64,000 nucleotides of DNA from Streptantibioticus_C sp963761325. GTDB taxonomy: Bacteria; Actinomycetota; Actinomycetes; Streptomycetales; Streptomycetaceae. This document shows positions 20,301 to 28,336 of the stretch, one piece after another. The notes beneath the pieces are model-generated. The model was not told the origin of the DNA. It searched no databases and saw nothing but the letters and a program-made list of their open reading frames with translations. Each line of letters opens with the position of its first letter. Position 1 is the first letter of the stretch. The stretch is taken from NCBI GenBank assembly GCA_963761325.1, contig CAVXGZ010000001.1, positions 1,240,001 through 1,304,000 on the forward strand, read 5' to 3'. Both the position numbers and the translations under genes were made by a program.

Positions 20301-20363
20301 GCGGCCATGGCCCACCGGCTGCGGCTGCTGTCCGACGAGGGGGAGCGGGGCGCCGCCGTCTGA
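17304..20363 (+). CDS. large ATP-binding LuxR-family (LAL-type) transcriptional regulator
   Basis: 1019 residues. An AAA/NB domain comes first: Walker A GGEAGVGKSR (about residues 37-46) and Walker B VVVIEDLHWAD (about 147-157). A long helical TPR-like middle follows, and a LuxR helix-turn-helix ends the protein (LTRRERDVLRLVTAGLSNRL, then EELFISPKTASVHVSNIL, about residues 948-1005). LAL proteins are ATP-dependent activators, often of antibiotic or sugar-utilisation genes. The start at 17304 is preferred because FVGRAPEL follows directly and GATGCT 7 bases upstream could serve as a leaderless -10 box; an ATG at 17274 is the alternative. The target genes are not evident from its neighbours. 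Confidence 0.88.
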   Translation: MQNQSVSPVFVGRAPELAVLGTALADAGAGRPQALLLGGEAGVGKSRLVEEFLAAAEASGAVVAVGGCVEAGADGLPFAPVATALRALHRRLGAELARAAAGQEGELARLLPELGERTREWHDEDGRARLFELTARLLERLAADRTLVVVIEDLHWADSSTRELLGYLFRSLTTARLVVLATYRSDDIHRRHPLRPFLAELDRMRAVRRIELDRFSHAEVRAQIAGINGAEPEAALVDRVFERSEGNAFFVEELTESIAQGCVSGLTETLRDLLLVRVEALPEHAQRVARALAQGGSRVEHALLAAVTELAEDDLIEALRAAVGANIVRPTTDGEGYRFRHALVREAVTDDLLPGECTRLNRRYATALEADPSLVRADERAARLAGYWYHAHDPAKALPAVLAAAVDARRRYAYAEQLRLLERALELWEGVPHEVLAAQRPIDYAEVYPACGCDDEALSHLDLLAETVVAAYLAGHRERALAVVKQAMRQIDEVADPLRAAWFLTQRSKLLDSLARGDGWAELSRAQELVRGLPPSAVHAEVLAQVAGWCVLREPGPEAYATAERAVELARLVGAEAIELHARLTLGGLMVDSGDIEGGLAEMAAVCARVVELGNVSVLVRSHVNYASALESAGRSEEAVAVAAEGSEIHRRFGLAETNAWLYTNQADALFSLGRWTEARQAALEARQIAVNPRSRAAARARLADLALAVGDPETAEREFAAAHQDFARADRQPQHTVHNFARAVAFAAARGRISEARAALDQALAEGFPPGSHTHAWPLLLAAATAESDARGLPAARERRAEVLERIRAAARRLPSPVPHLRAYALLVDAELATAQEESGAGDPHRWQAAVESLETLKRPFQLAFARYRLAEALLSCGADAGARDRAAVLLGQAHEAAARIGARPLRDDVALLARRARLPLPGRDGGDGGPAAESARGAAGGAAEFGLTRRERDVLRLVTAGLSNRLIAEELFISPKTASVHVSNILAKLGVSGRGEAAAMAHRLRLLSDEGERGAAV

Positions 20364-20475
20364 GCCGGCCCGCGCGCCGTGCGCCGGTTCCGCGCCCCCG
20401 GCGCCCCGCCGCGCCACCATCCGCCCCCGAACGGTCGTGACCGGGCGTCACCGGACGGCGCGGAGCCTCAGCCTC

Positions 20476-21468
20476 TCAGTCCCACGACCCCTGGGCCGCC
20501 GGGAGCGCGGCGAGTTCGGCGAGATCGTCGCCGGACAGCCGGATCGCGGCGGCGCCGGCGTTCTCCACCGCCCAGCGCTCCGTCTTCGTCCCCGGCACCG
20601 GGACGACCCGGGTGTCCTGCGCCAGCACCCAGGCGAGCGCGATCTGCGCCGGCGTCGCGTCGTGCCGGGCGGCCACCCGGCGCAGCCCGGCGACGATCGG
20701 CTGGTTGGCCGCCATCATCTCGGCGGTGAACCGCGGGTGGCGGGCCCGCAGGTCGTCCGGCTCGAAGCCCTCGCCCGGGGTGAGCGTGCCGGTCAGGAAG
20801 CCGTTGCCCAGCGGCATCGCCGCCAGCAGCCCGACCCCGTGCCCGGTGCACCACGGCAGCAGCTCGGCCAGCGCCTCCGGCGCCCACAGCGACAGCTCCG
20901 CCTGCACGCAGGAGACCGGGAACACCTGCTGCGCGCGGCGCAGTTGGCGCAGGGTGCCGGCGTGCAGCCCGGCGCCCGAGCGCCGGTCCGCGCGGGCGCC
21001 GACCGCGCACAACCCCAGCGCGCGCACCTTGCCCGCCGCGACCAACTCCGCCATCGCGCCCCACGTCTCCTCGACGGGGACCTCCGGATCGACCCGGTGG
21101 AGCTGGTAGAGGTCGATCACGTCCGTCTGCAGCCGCCGCAGCGACGCGTCGCAGGCCCGCCGGACGTACGACGGGCTGCCGTTGGCCACCAGGTGCTGCT
21201 CGCCGACGAGCAGGCCGCACTTGGTGGAGACGAAGACCTCCGCGCGCCGCCGCCGCAGCACCCGGCCGAGCAGCAGCTCGTTGGTGAACGGGCCGTACAT
21301 GTCGGCGGTGTCCAGCAGTGTGACCCCGGCGTCCAGCGCCGCGTCGACCGCGCGCACCGCGCTCTCGCCGCCCTGCCGGGAGGCGGCGTACGCCCAGCTC
21401 ATCGGCATGCAGCCGAGACCCACCGCGCCGACCTCGAGCGCGGCGGCACCCATCGCCCTGCGTTCCAC
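20476..21468 (-). CDS. aldo/keto reductase
   Basis: 330 residues from GTG 21468; a GGAGGG ribosome site lies about 9 bases upstream. The barrel has the full catalytic tetrad of the superfamily: Asp and Tyr in LLDTADMYGPF (about residues 45-52), Lys in VFVSTKCG and His in DLYQLHRVD. The closing PVPGTKTERWAVENAG segment is the NADPH-binding site. It reduces aldehydes or ketones; this AKR subgroup has many uncharacterised members, so no substrate is given. It is convergent with the LAL regulator and divergent from the hydroxyacid dehydrogenase gene, 120 bases away. Confidence 0.88.
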   Translation of the reverse strand: MERRAMGAAALEVGAVGLGCMPMSWAYAASRQGGESAVRAVDAALDAGVTLLDTADMYGPFTNELLLGRVLRRRRAEVFVSTKCGLLVGEQHLVANGSPSYVRRACDASLRRLQTDVIDLYQLHRVDPEVPVEETWGAMAELVAAGKVRALGLCAVGARADRRSGAGLHAGTLRQLRRAQQVFPVSCVQAELSLWAPEALAELLPWCTGHGVGLLAAMPLGNGFLTGTLTPGEGFEPDDLRARHPRFTAEMMAANQPIVAGLRRVAARHDATPAQIALAWVLAQDTRVVPVPGTKTERWAVENAGAAAIRLSGDDLAELAALPAAQGSWD

Positions 21469-21576
21469 CCGCTCCGGCCCTCCTCGCGTCCCCCGGCGGG
21501 ACCGCCGACGGAACGCCGACCACCGTAACGTCCGGCACCGACAGACCCGAGCCGCCCCCGCGCACCCGGGGGGACG

Positions 21577-21582
21577 TAGCCT
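21577..21582 (+). promoter_or_regulatory. -10 box (TAGCCT) of probable leaderless promoter
   Basis: TAGCCT followed by six bases and the ATG of the hydroxyacid dehydrogenase gene; no ribosome site is present. Confidence 0.4.
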
Positions 21583-21588
21583 CCTGCC

Positions 21589-22542
21589 ATGGCTGACTCC
21601 AAGGCGCACCCGACCACCGCGGCACCGACCGTCTGGCTGCCCATCCCGCCGAGCGGGATCACCGGGCTGCCCGACGGGCCGCACTACCACCACTGGGACG
21701 GCGAGGAGCGGTTCCCCGGCGACCCCGCCGACCTGGACTTCTTCGTGACGCCGTACATGAAGTCGGCCGAGGTCGCCACCGCTCCGCTGCGGGCCGGCGC
21801 CCGGCCGCGGGTGGTGCAGACCCTGTCGGCCGGCGTCGACGACATCGTGCCGCTGGTGCCGGAGGGCACGACGCTGTGCAACGCCCGCGGGGTGCACGAG
21901 GCGAGCACCGCGGAACTCGCCCTCGCCCTCACGCTGGCCTCGCTGCGCGGCATCCCGCGCTTCGTCCAGGGCCAGCAGGCCGAGAAGTGGTACACCGGGC
22001 GCTACCCGGCGCTCGCCGACCGCACGGTGCTCATCGTCGGCTACGGGTCGATCGGCTCCGCGATCGAGGACCGGCTCACGCCGTTCGAGTGCGACGTGCT
22101 GCGGGTGGCCCGCGGCGCCCGCCAGGTGCACCGGGGCACGGTGCACGCCATCGCCGACCTGCCGGGGCTGCTGCCCCGTGCCGACGTGGTGATCCTCGCG
22201 ACCCCGCTCACCGAGGACACCCGCCACCTGGCCGACGCCGGCTTCCTGGCCCGGATGAAGGACGGGGCGCTGCTGGTCAACGTCTCGCGCGGCCCCGTCG
22301 TCGAGACCAAGGCGCTGCTGACGGAGCTGGAGTCGGGCCGGCTGCGCGCCGCGCTCGACGTCACCGACCCCGAGCCGCTGCCCGCCGGCCACCCGCTCTG
22401 GCACGCGCCCGGCCTGCTGATCAGCCCGCACGTCGGCGGCAACACCTCCGCGTTCCTGCCGCGCGCCGCGCGCCTGCTCCGCGCGCAGCTGCGCCGGTTC
22501 GTCGCCGGCGAGCCGCTGGAGAACGTCATCCGGCCGAGCTGA
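21589..22542 (+). CDS. D-isomer specific 2-hydroxyacid dehydrogenase
   Basis: 317 residues. The NAD-binding signature is VGYGSIGSAIEDRL (about residues 147-160). The catalytic residues of the family are present: Arg in NVSRGPVVETKAL, Glu in TDPEPLP, and His in ISPHVGGNTSAF. It interconverts a 2-keto acid and its D-2-hydroxy acid with NAD(P)H; the shorter catalytic domain and SAGVDDIVP block resemble the phosphoglycerate/glyoxylate dehydrogenase-like group. The substrate is not identifiable. The start codon lies 6 bases after a -10 box, suggesting a leaderless mRNA. Confidence 0.88.
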   Translation: MADSKAHPTTAAPTVWLPIPPSGITGLPDGPHYHHWDGEERFPGDPADLDFFVTPYMKSAEVATAPLRAGARPRVVQTLSAGVDDIVPLVPEGTTLCNARGVHEASTAELALALTLASLRGIPRFVQGQQAEKWYTGRYPALADRTVLIVGYGSIGSAIEDRLTPFECDVLRVARGARQVHRGTVHAIADLPGLLPRADVVILATPLTEDTRHLADAGFLARMKDGALLVNVSRGPVVETKALLTELESGRLRAALDVTDPEPLPAGHPLWHAPGLLISPHVGGNTSAFLPRAARLLRAQLRRFVAGEPLENVIRPS

Positions 22543-22666
22543 TCCGCACCCCCCGCGCAAGCGCCAACATCCGCCCGATTACGCTCAGTAGACTTACTAT
22601 GTCCCTGAGTGACGACTCTGGTGTATCGTCCCGAAGGAGGGTCAGGACGGCCGGGGGAGGACAGCG

Positions 22667-22735
22667 ATGCACGGCCTTGGGAGAGACAGCCACGTGCCCG
22701 GCGGCCGCCGCGCCGGTTCCCGGGTGACGACGTGA
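22667..22735 (+). CDS. 22-residue upstream ORF overlapping the GGDEF gene start
   Basis: ATG 22667 has an excellent ribosome site (GGGGGAGGA, 4-5 bases away) and encodes MHGLGRDSHVPGG plus nine more residues. Its TGA stop overlaps the GTG start of the next gene as GTGA. The downstream gene has no good ribosome site of its own, so it may depend on translation of this short ORF. The peptide itself has no recognisable motif. Coding status is inferred from signal spacing only. Confidence 0.4.
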   Translation: MHGLGRDSHVPGGRRAGSRVTT

Positions 22736-25620
22736 GCGCCGTCCAGGCGGCGACGCGGCCTCCCGCCTCCCGCGGCCGGGGCGCGCTGCTGCCGCCGTTG
22801 TGCGTCGCGCTGCTGTGCGGCGGATACGCGGTCGGCGCCGCGCTCGACTGGTGCACCCCCCGACTCGCGCTGATCATGGGCGACTTCGGGCTGGCCGGCG
22901 CCGCGCTCGCCGCCTGCGTCTCCTGCCTGTGGTACGCCCGGGTGGTCCCCGGCCGCGACCGGCTCGCCTGGGCGCTGTTCGCGCTGTCGTCCGCCATGGT
23001 CGCGGCCGGCAACAGCGTCTGGGGGTGGTACGAGGTCGTGCTGCGCCAGCCGGTGCCGCGCGCCTCGGTGGCCGACTTCTGCTTCCTGATGTTCGCGCCG
23101 CCGGCCATCATCGGCCTGCTGCTGCTCGCCAAACGACCGGTCTCCAAGGCGAGTTGGGTCTGCCTCGGGCTGGACGCCTGGCTGATCGGCGGCTCGCTGG
23201 TCACCCTGACGTGGACCCTGGCGCTGGCCAAGGCGGCCGACTGGGACGGCCGCAGCACCGCGCGCGTCGCCCTGTCGCTGGCCTATCCGGTGCTGGACAT
23301 CATGCTCGTCTCGATGGTCCTGGCCCTGCACTTCCGGCGCGGCGCGGCCAACCGCTCCGCCGTCAACACCGCGATCTCGGCGCTGGCGCTGACCGTGCTG
23401 TGCGACGCGCTGTTCACCTCGCCGCTGCTGCGCGAGCGCTACCACTCCGGCCAGATCCTCGACGCCGGCTGGTTCGCCGGCAGCATGCTGCTCGCCTACG
23501 CGCCGTGGGCGGGCCGCCGCGAGCGGGCCGCCGGGGAGCAGCGGCGGCCGCCCCCGGAGCGGGAGGCCACCGGCCCGCTGAGCGCCCTGACCCCGTATCT
23601 GGCCGCCGCCGTCTGCATGCTGGGCATCCTCTACGACGTGCTCGGCGGCCGGCGGATCGACCGCGTGGTGGTCTTCACCGGCTGCACGGTCGCCCTGGTG
23701 CTGGTGGTCAGACAGGGCATCGTCCTGATGGAGAACATCGGCCTCACCAGGGAGTTGGTGGAGAAGGAGAACCACTTCCGCTCCCTGGTCCAGGGCTCCA
23801 GCGACGTGATCATGCTCGTCGCCCCCTCCGGCCTGCTGCGCTACGTCAGCCCGGCCGCCCAGGGCGTCTACGGCCGCGACAGCCGGGAGATGACCGACAC
23901 CGAGCTGGCCTCGCACATCCACCCGGAGGACCTGGGCCGGGTGCTGCACGAGGTGCGCCGCTTCCTGGCCGCGCCGCCCGCCGAGGAGCCCGCGACCCGC
24001 ATCGAGTGCCGCATCCGCTCCGGGGACCGCGGCTGGCTCAACGTCGAGTCCTCCATCAACCGCTACCAGGGCGGTCTGATCTTCAACAGCCGCGACGTCA
24101 CCGAACGGGTGCGCCTGCAGGCCCAGCTACAGCACAACGCCTTCCACGACCCGCTCACCGACCTGCCCAACCGCGCCCTGTTCACCGAGCGCGTCGCCCA
24201 GGCGCTCGGCGGCCGCCGGGAGGGCGACGGCGACGCCGCCGTGCTCTACATCGACCTGGACGGCTTCAAAGCGGTCAACGACACCGTCGGCCACCACGCC
24301 GGCGACGAGCTGCTGGTCCAGGCCGCCCGCCGGCTGCAGGACGCGGTCCGGGCCGGCGACACCGCGGCCCGGCTCGGCGGCGACGAGTTCGCCGCGCTGA
24401 TCTGCGGCGGCACCGGCGACCGCCACCTGCGCGAGCGCCGGATATGGGAGATCGCCGAGCGGCTGCGCCTCACCCTGTCCGAGCCCTACGTGGTCACCGG
24501 CTCCACCCACGTGCGGGTCGCCGCCAGCATCGGCGTCGCCTTCGCCACCGCCGGCGGCAGCTCCGCCGAGCTGATGCGCAACGCCGACCTCGCGATGTAC
24601 CGGGCGAAGTCCGGCGGCAAGAACCGGGTGGAGCTGTACGCGCCGCAGATGCAGGCCGAGGCGGCCCACCGCGCGGAGCGGGCGGCCCGGGTGCGCAGCG
24701 CCCTGCACGACGGGGAGTTCACCCTGCTCCACCAGCCGGTGGTCGACCTGCACACCGGAGCGGTGGAGGGCGTGCACGCGCATGCCCGCTGGCGCTCCGA
24801 GCAGGGCGTGCTGTTCACCCCGGCGGAGTTCCTGCGCTTCGCCGACGGCCCGGTCGCCGCCGACGACGGGCCCGACGCCCGGCTCGACTGCCGGGACCGG
24901 GCCGAGGTGCTGCGCTGGACGCTGGAGGAGGCCGTCGAGCAGACCGCCCACCGGTACCGGCGCGGCTTGCGCGTCCCGGTCACCGTGCGGCTGCCGGTGC
25001 GCCGGCTGATGGCCCGCGACCTGCCGCCCAAGAGCGTGGAGTCGCTGCTCGCCCGGCACGAGCTGCCGCCCGGCGCGCTGCAGTTGGAGCTGGCCGACCA
25101 CGATCCGCGCGTTCCGCTCGAAGAGCTGGAGCGGCGGCTGGTCGCGCTGCGCCGGGCCGGCGTGCGGATCGCGCTCGGCGGCTTCGGCAGCGGCTACGCC
25201 GGACTGGTCGCGCTGCGCCGGCTCCCGGTGGACGTGCTCACCCTGGAGCGCGCGCTCACCGAGGGGCTGGTGGAGTCGCCCCGGCAGCACAAGATCACCG
25301 CCGGGCTGCTGCGGATCGCCCGGGACCTCGGTCTGCGGGTCGTCGCCGACGGGGTCGACCGGGCCGACCAGGCGTCGGCGCTGCGCGACATCGGGTGCAG
25401 CCACGGCCGGGGCAGCGCCTTCGCCGGGCCGCTGGAGGAGACCGGGCTGCGCGGCGCGCTGACGCTCGGCGGCTACCCGGTGCCGCGGCTGCCGGGGCTC
25501 GCGGTGGCCAGCACGGTGGGCGCGGCGCTGCCGGTCCGCAAGGGTGGAAGCGCCGGTCCCGATCCGTTGACCAGTCCACCGCTGCGTTCACATACTGAGA
25601 CGTCCGTCCCACCCGCTTGA
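22732..25620 (+). CDS. membrane PAS-GGDEF-degenerate EAL protein, probable diguanylate cyclase
   Basis: 962 residues from GTG 22732; a GTG 123 bases upstream is possible but weaker. About ten hydrophobic segments fill residues 15-320. A PAS domain (FRSLVQGSSDVIMLV, about 350-450) follows, then a GGDEF domain with an intact GGDEF (about 548) and an RxxD inhibitory site exactly five residues before it (RAGD, TAARL, GGDEF). The C-terminal EAL domain has lost its catalytic motifs: VHAHARW in place of ExLxR, GGFGSGYAG in place of DDFGTGYSS, ADGVDR in place of AEGVE. It should therefore make c-di-GMP with product inhibition and not degrade it. It resembles SCO5511 by position (from memory). The ilvB promoter lies inside its 3' end. 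Confidence 0.85.
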   Translation: MSAVQAATRPPASRGRGALLPPLCVALLCGGYAVGAALDWCTPRLALIMGDFGLAGAALAACVSCLWYARVVPGRDRLAWALFALSSAMVAAGNSVWGWYEVVLRQPVPRASVADFCFLMFAPPAIIGLLLLAKRPVSKASWVCLGLDAWLIGGSLVTLTWTLALAKAADWDGRSTARVALSLAYPVLDIMLVSMVLALHFRRGAANRSAVNTAISALALTVLCDALFTSPLLRERYHSGQILDAGWFAGSMLLAYAPWAGRRERAAGEQRRPPPEREATGPLSALTPYLAAAVCMLGILYDVLGGRRIDRVVVFTGCTVALVLVVRQGIVLMENIGLTRELVEKENHFRSLVQGSSDVIMLVAPSGLLRYVSPAAQGVYGRDSREMTDTELASHIHPEDLGRVLHEVRRFLAAPPAEEPATRIECRIRSGDRGWLNVESSINRYQGGLIFNSRDVTERVRLQAQLQHNAFHDPLTDLPNRALFTERVAQALGGRREGDGDAAVLYIDLDGFKAVNDTVGHHAGDELLVQAARRLQDAVRAGDTAARLGGDEFAALICGGTGDRHLRERRIWEIAERLRLTLSEPYVVTGSTHVRVAASIGVAFATAGGSSAELMRNADLAMYRAKSGGKNRVELYAPQMQAEAAHRAERAARVRSALHDGEFTLLHQPVVDLHTGAVEGVHAHARWRSEQGVLFTPAEFLRFADGPVAADDGPDARLDCRDRAEVLRWTLEEAVEQTAHRYRRGLRVPVTVRLPVRRLMARDLPPKSVESLLARHELPPGALQLELADHDPRVPLEELERRLVALRRAGVRIALGGFGSGYAGLVALRRLPVDVLTLERALTEGLVESPRQHKITAGLLRIARDLGLRVVADGVDRADQASALRDIGCSHGRGSAFAGPLEETGLRGALTLGGYPVPRLPGLAVASTVGAALPVRKGGSAGPDPLTSPPLRSHTETSVPPA
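25567..25596 (+). promoter_or_regulatory. promoter of the ilvB operon
   Basis: TTGACC at 25567-25572, an 18-base spacer, and CATACT at 25591-25596 form a good housekeeping-type promoter within the last codons of the preceding gene. Predicted transcription start is near 25603, about 50 bases before the leader peptide. Confidence 0.55.
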
Positions 25621-25653
25621 CAGCCGAACCTCGACGGCGGGAGGGTCGGTTCC

Positions 25654-25695
25654 ATGCGCACCCGAATTCTCGTACTTGGACGGCGCGTCGGCTGA
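25654..25695 (+). CDS. ilvB operon leader peptide (branched-chain amino acid attenuation)
   Basis: A 13-residue ORF, MRTRILVLGRRVG, with ribosome site GGGAGGG upstream. It contains Ile-Leu-Val-Leu consecutively, written with codons rare in this genome (att, ctc, gta, ctt). A hairpin with a T-run follows 42 bases later and ilvB after that. This is the arrangement of translation-coupled attenuation: ribosome stalling at the Ile/Leu/Val codons when charged tRNA is scarce would prevent terminator formation. Similar leaders are known before ilv genes of Corynebacterium and Streptomyces. Confidence 0.75.
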   Translation: MRTRILVLGRRVG

Positions 25696-25737
25696 TCCGG
25701 GGCCCTCACCCGCCCCGCTCGAAGCACCGGCGCGCTT

Positions 25738-25771
25738 CCCCTCGCTTGCCCTACGGCACGAGGGGTTTTTT
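25738..25771 (+). terminator. attenuator hairpin before ilvB
   Basis: CCCCTCG pairs with CGAGGGG, with an inner TGCC/GGCA pairing across a CTAC loop, and is followed directly by six T (25766-25771). It is one of the few T-run intrinsic terminators in this window and lies between the leader peptide and ilvB. Confidence 0.8.
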
Positions 25772-25835
25772 GTTGCACAGGCACCTCCCGCCCCTCGTCA
25801 CCCGAGACGGGCGGCCTCTCCGAGAAGAGACGCAG

Positions 25836-27680
25836 ATGACCGACCAGGCCACCGGGGCCCACCATCCGCAGCCGCGGCCCCGCAGCACGGCACAGCAGCC
25901 CATCGTGGAACACGTGACGGGTGCCAAGTCCCTCATCCGGTCCCTCGAGGAGGTGGGTGCCGACACCGTCTTCGGGATCCCCGGCGGCGCGATCCTGCCC
26001 GCCTACGACCCGATGTTCGACTCGGAGCGGGTCCGCCACATCCTGGTCCGCCACGAGCAGGGGGCCGGCCACGCCGCCACCGGCTACGCCCAGGCCACCG
26101 GCAAGGTCGGTGTGTGCATGGCGACGTCCGGGCCGGGCGCCACCAACCTGGTCACCCCGATCGCCGACGCCCACCTCGACTCGGTGCCGATCGTGGCGAT
26201 CACCGGCCAGGTCGCCTCGAAGTCGATCGGCACCGACGCCTTCCAGGAGGCGGACATCGTCGGCATCACCATGCCGATCACCAAGCACAACTTCCTGGTC
26301 ACCAACGCCGACGACATCCCGCGCACCATCGCCGAGGCGTTCCACATCGCCGCCACCGGCCGGCCGGGCCCGGTCCTGGTCGACATCGCCAAGGACGCCC
26401 TGCAGGCCCAGACGGTCTTCAGCTGGCCGCAGCAGACCGACCTGCCCGGCTACCGCCCGGTGACCAAGCCGCACGCCAAGCAGATCCGCGAGGCCGCCAA
26501 GCTCATCGTGCAGGCCAAGCGCCCGGTGCTCTACGTCGGCGGCGGGGTGCTCAAGGCGCGCGCCACCGAGGAACTGCGCATCCTGGCCGAGCTGACCGGC
26601 GCCCCGGTCGCCACCACCTTGATGGCGCTCGGCGCGTTCCCCGACGGCCACCCGCAACACGTCGGCATGCCGGGCATGCACGGCTCGGTCTCCGCGGTCA
26701 CCGCGCTGCAGAAGGCCGACCTGCTGGTCGCGCTCGGCGCCCGCTTCGACGACCGGGTCACCGGCCGGGTCGACACCTTCGCGCCGTACGCCAAGGTCGT
26801 GCACGCCGACGTCGACCCCGCCGAGATCGGCAAGATCCGGGCCGCCGACGTGCCGATCGTCGGCGACGCCCGCGAGGTGCTGGCCGACCTGATCGTGGCG
26901 ATCCAGGCCGAGCACGAGACCGGCCGCCGCGGCGACTACGCCGAGTGGTGGACCCAGATCGACTCCTGGCGGCAGACCTACCCGCTCGGCTACGACCTGC
27001 CGGAGGACGGCAGCCTCTCGCCGCAGCAGGTCATCGAGCGGATCGGCCAACTCGCCCCGGAGGGCACGGTCTTCGCGGCCGGCGTCGGCCAGCACCAGAT
27101 GTGGGCGTCGCAGTACATCACCTACGACAAGCCGTACACCTGGCTCAACTCCGGCGGCGCCGGGACGATGGGCTACGCGGTGCCGGCGGCGATGGGCGCC
27201 AAGGCGGGCCGGCCGGACACCACGGTGTGGGCGATGGACGGCGACGGCTGCTTCCAGATGACCAACCAGGAACTGGTCACCTGCGCGATCAACAACATCC
27301 CGATCAAGGTCGCCATCATCAACAACGGCGCGCTGGGCATGGTCCGCCAGTGGCAGACGCTCTTCTACAACCAGCGCTACTCCAACACCGTGCTGCACTC
27401 CGGCACCGGCACCGACGGGCAGCCGGCCAACGGCACCCGGATCCCGGACTTCGTCCTGCTCGCCGAGGCGATGGGCTGCGTCGGCCTGCGCTGCGAGGAC
27501 CCGGCCGACCTGGACGCGGTGATCGAGAAGGCGAACTCCATCAACGACCGCCCGGTCGTGGTGGACTTCATCTGCCACGAGGACGCCATGGTCTGGCCGA
27601 TGGTGGCCGCCGGCACCTCCAACGACGAGGTCATGGCAGCCCGCGGGGTGCGCCCGGACTTCGGCGACATGGACGACTGA
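25836..27680 (+). CDS. ilvB: acetolactate synthase large (catalytic) subunit
   Basis: 614 residues. The N-terminal TPP pyrimidine domain has FGIPGGAILPAYD with the catalytic Glu in VRHEQGAGHAATGYA; the central FAD-type domain contains LVALGARFDDRVTG; the C-terminal TPP-binding motif is GDGCFQMTNQEL...INN. It joins two pyruvates to acetolactate, or pyruvate and 2-ketobutyrate to acetohydroxybutyrate, the first shared step to Val, Leu and Ile. The first 28 residues are Pro/His/Gln-rich and not conserved; start 25836 is the first ATG after the attenuator. ilvH follows after 34 bases. Confidence 0.97.
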   Translation: MTDQATGAHHPQPRPRSTAQQPIVEHVTGAKSLIRSLEEVGADTVFGIPGGAILPAYDPMFDSERVRHILVRHEQGAGHAATGYAQATGKVGVCMATSGPGATNLVTPIADAHLDSVPIVAITGQVASKSIGTDAFQEADIVGITMPITKHNFLVTNADDIPRTIAEAFHIAATGRPGPVLVDIAKDALQAQTVFSWPQQTDLPGYRPVTKPHAKQIREAAKLIVQAKRPVLYVGGGVLKARATEELRILAELTGAPVATTLMALGAFPDGHPQHVGMPGMHGSVSAVTALQKADLLVALGARFDDRVTGRVDTFAPYAKVVHADVDPAEIGKIRAADVPIVGDAREVLADLIVAIQAEHETGRRGDYAEWWTQIDSWRQTYPLGYDLPEDGSLSPQQVIERIGQLAPEGTVFAAGVGQHQMWASQYITYDKPYTWLNSGGAGTMGYAVPAAMGAKAGRPDTTVWAMDGDGCFQMTNQELVTCAINNIPIKVAIINNGALGMVRQWQTLFYNQRYSNTVLHSGTGTDGQPANGTRIPDFVLLAEAMGCVGLRCEDPADLDAVIEKANSINDRPVVVDFICHEDAMVWPMVAAGTSNDEVMAARGVRPDFGDMDD

Positions 27681-27714
27681 CCCGACCGACGAGCAGGCGA
27701 TAGGAAACCCCGAC

Positions 27715-28242
27715 ATGTCCAAGCACACGCTGTCCGTCCTGGTCGAGAACAAGCCCGGCGTGCTGGCCCGCATCACCGCGCTCTTCTCCCGGCGCGGCTT
27801 CAACATCGACTCGCTCGCGGTGGGCACCACCGAGCACCCCGACATCTCCCGGATCACCATCGTCGTCAACGTGCTGGACGAGCTGCCGCTCGAACAGGTG
27901 ACGAAACAGCTCAACAAGCTGATCAACGTGCTGAAGATCGTCGAGTTGGAGCCGGGCTCGGCCGTCAACCGGGAACTGGTCCTGGTCAAGGTCCGGGCCG
28001 ACAACGAGAGCCGCTCCCAGATCACCGAGATCGTCACCCTCTTCCGGGCCAAGACGGTGGACGTCTCGCCCGAGGCGGTCACCATCGAGGCGACCGGCGG
28101 CGCCGAGAAGCTGGAGGCGCTGCTGAAGATGCTGGAGCCGTTCGGCATCAAGGAACTGGTCCAGTCCGGCACCATCGCCATCGGCCGCGGCGCCCGCTCC
28201 ATCACCGACCGCTCGCTGCGCGCGCTGGACCGTTCGGCCTAG
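27715..28242 (+). CDS. ilvH: acetolactate synthase small (regulatory) subunit
   Basis: 175 residues. The N-terminal ACT domain is clear (HTLSVLVENKPGVLARITAL, FSRRGFNIDSL) and is the valine-binding feedback site in characterised enzymes. The C-terminal half (ELVLVKVRADNESRSQI, EATGGAEKLEALLKML) is the standard activating region. It forms the holoenzyme with IlvB. It lies between ilvB and ilvC in one operon; the 94-base gap to ilvC may hold a processing or weak promoter site, but I see no terminator there. Also called ilvN. Confidence 0.96.
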   Translation: MSKHTLSVLVENKPGVLARITALFSRRGFNIDSLAVGTTEHPDISRITIVVNVLDELPLEQVTKQLNKLINVLKIVELEPGSAVNRELVLVKVRADNESRSQITEIVTLFRAKTVDVSPEAVTIEATGGAEKLEALLKMLEPFGIKELVQSGTIAIGRGARSITDRSLRALDRSA

Positions 28243-28336
28243 CCCGGCGGCGCCCGCATCGCGAGACCACGCATCCACCCACCGGCCACCGGGCGTACGG
28301 TGGGCCGCACAACCCCAGAACAAGGAGTTATCCCAA

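Noticed and set aside
22575..22625. BldD-like binding site before the GGDEF gene (AGTA-GACT-TACT)
   Set aside because: The half-sites do not fit the BldD consensus TNAC...GTNA, so only a weak inverted repeat remains.
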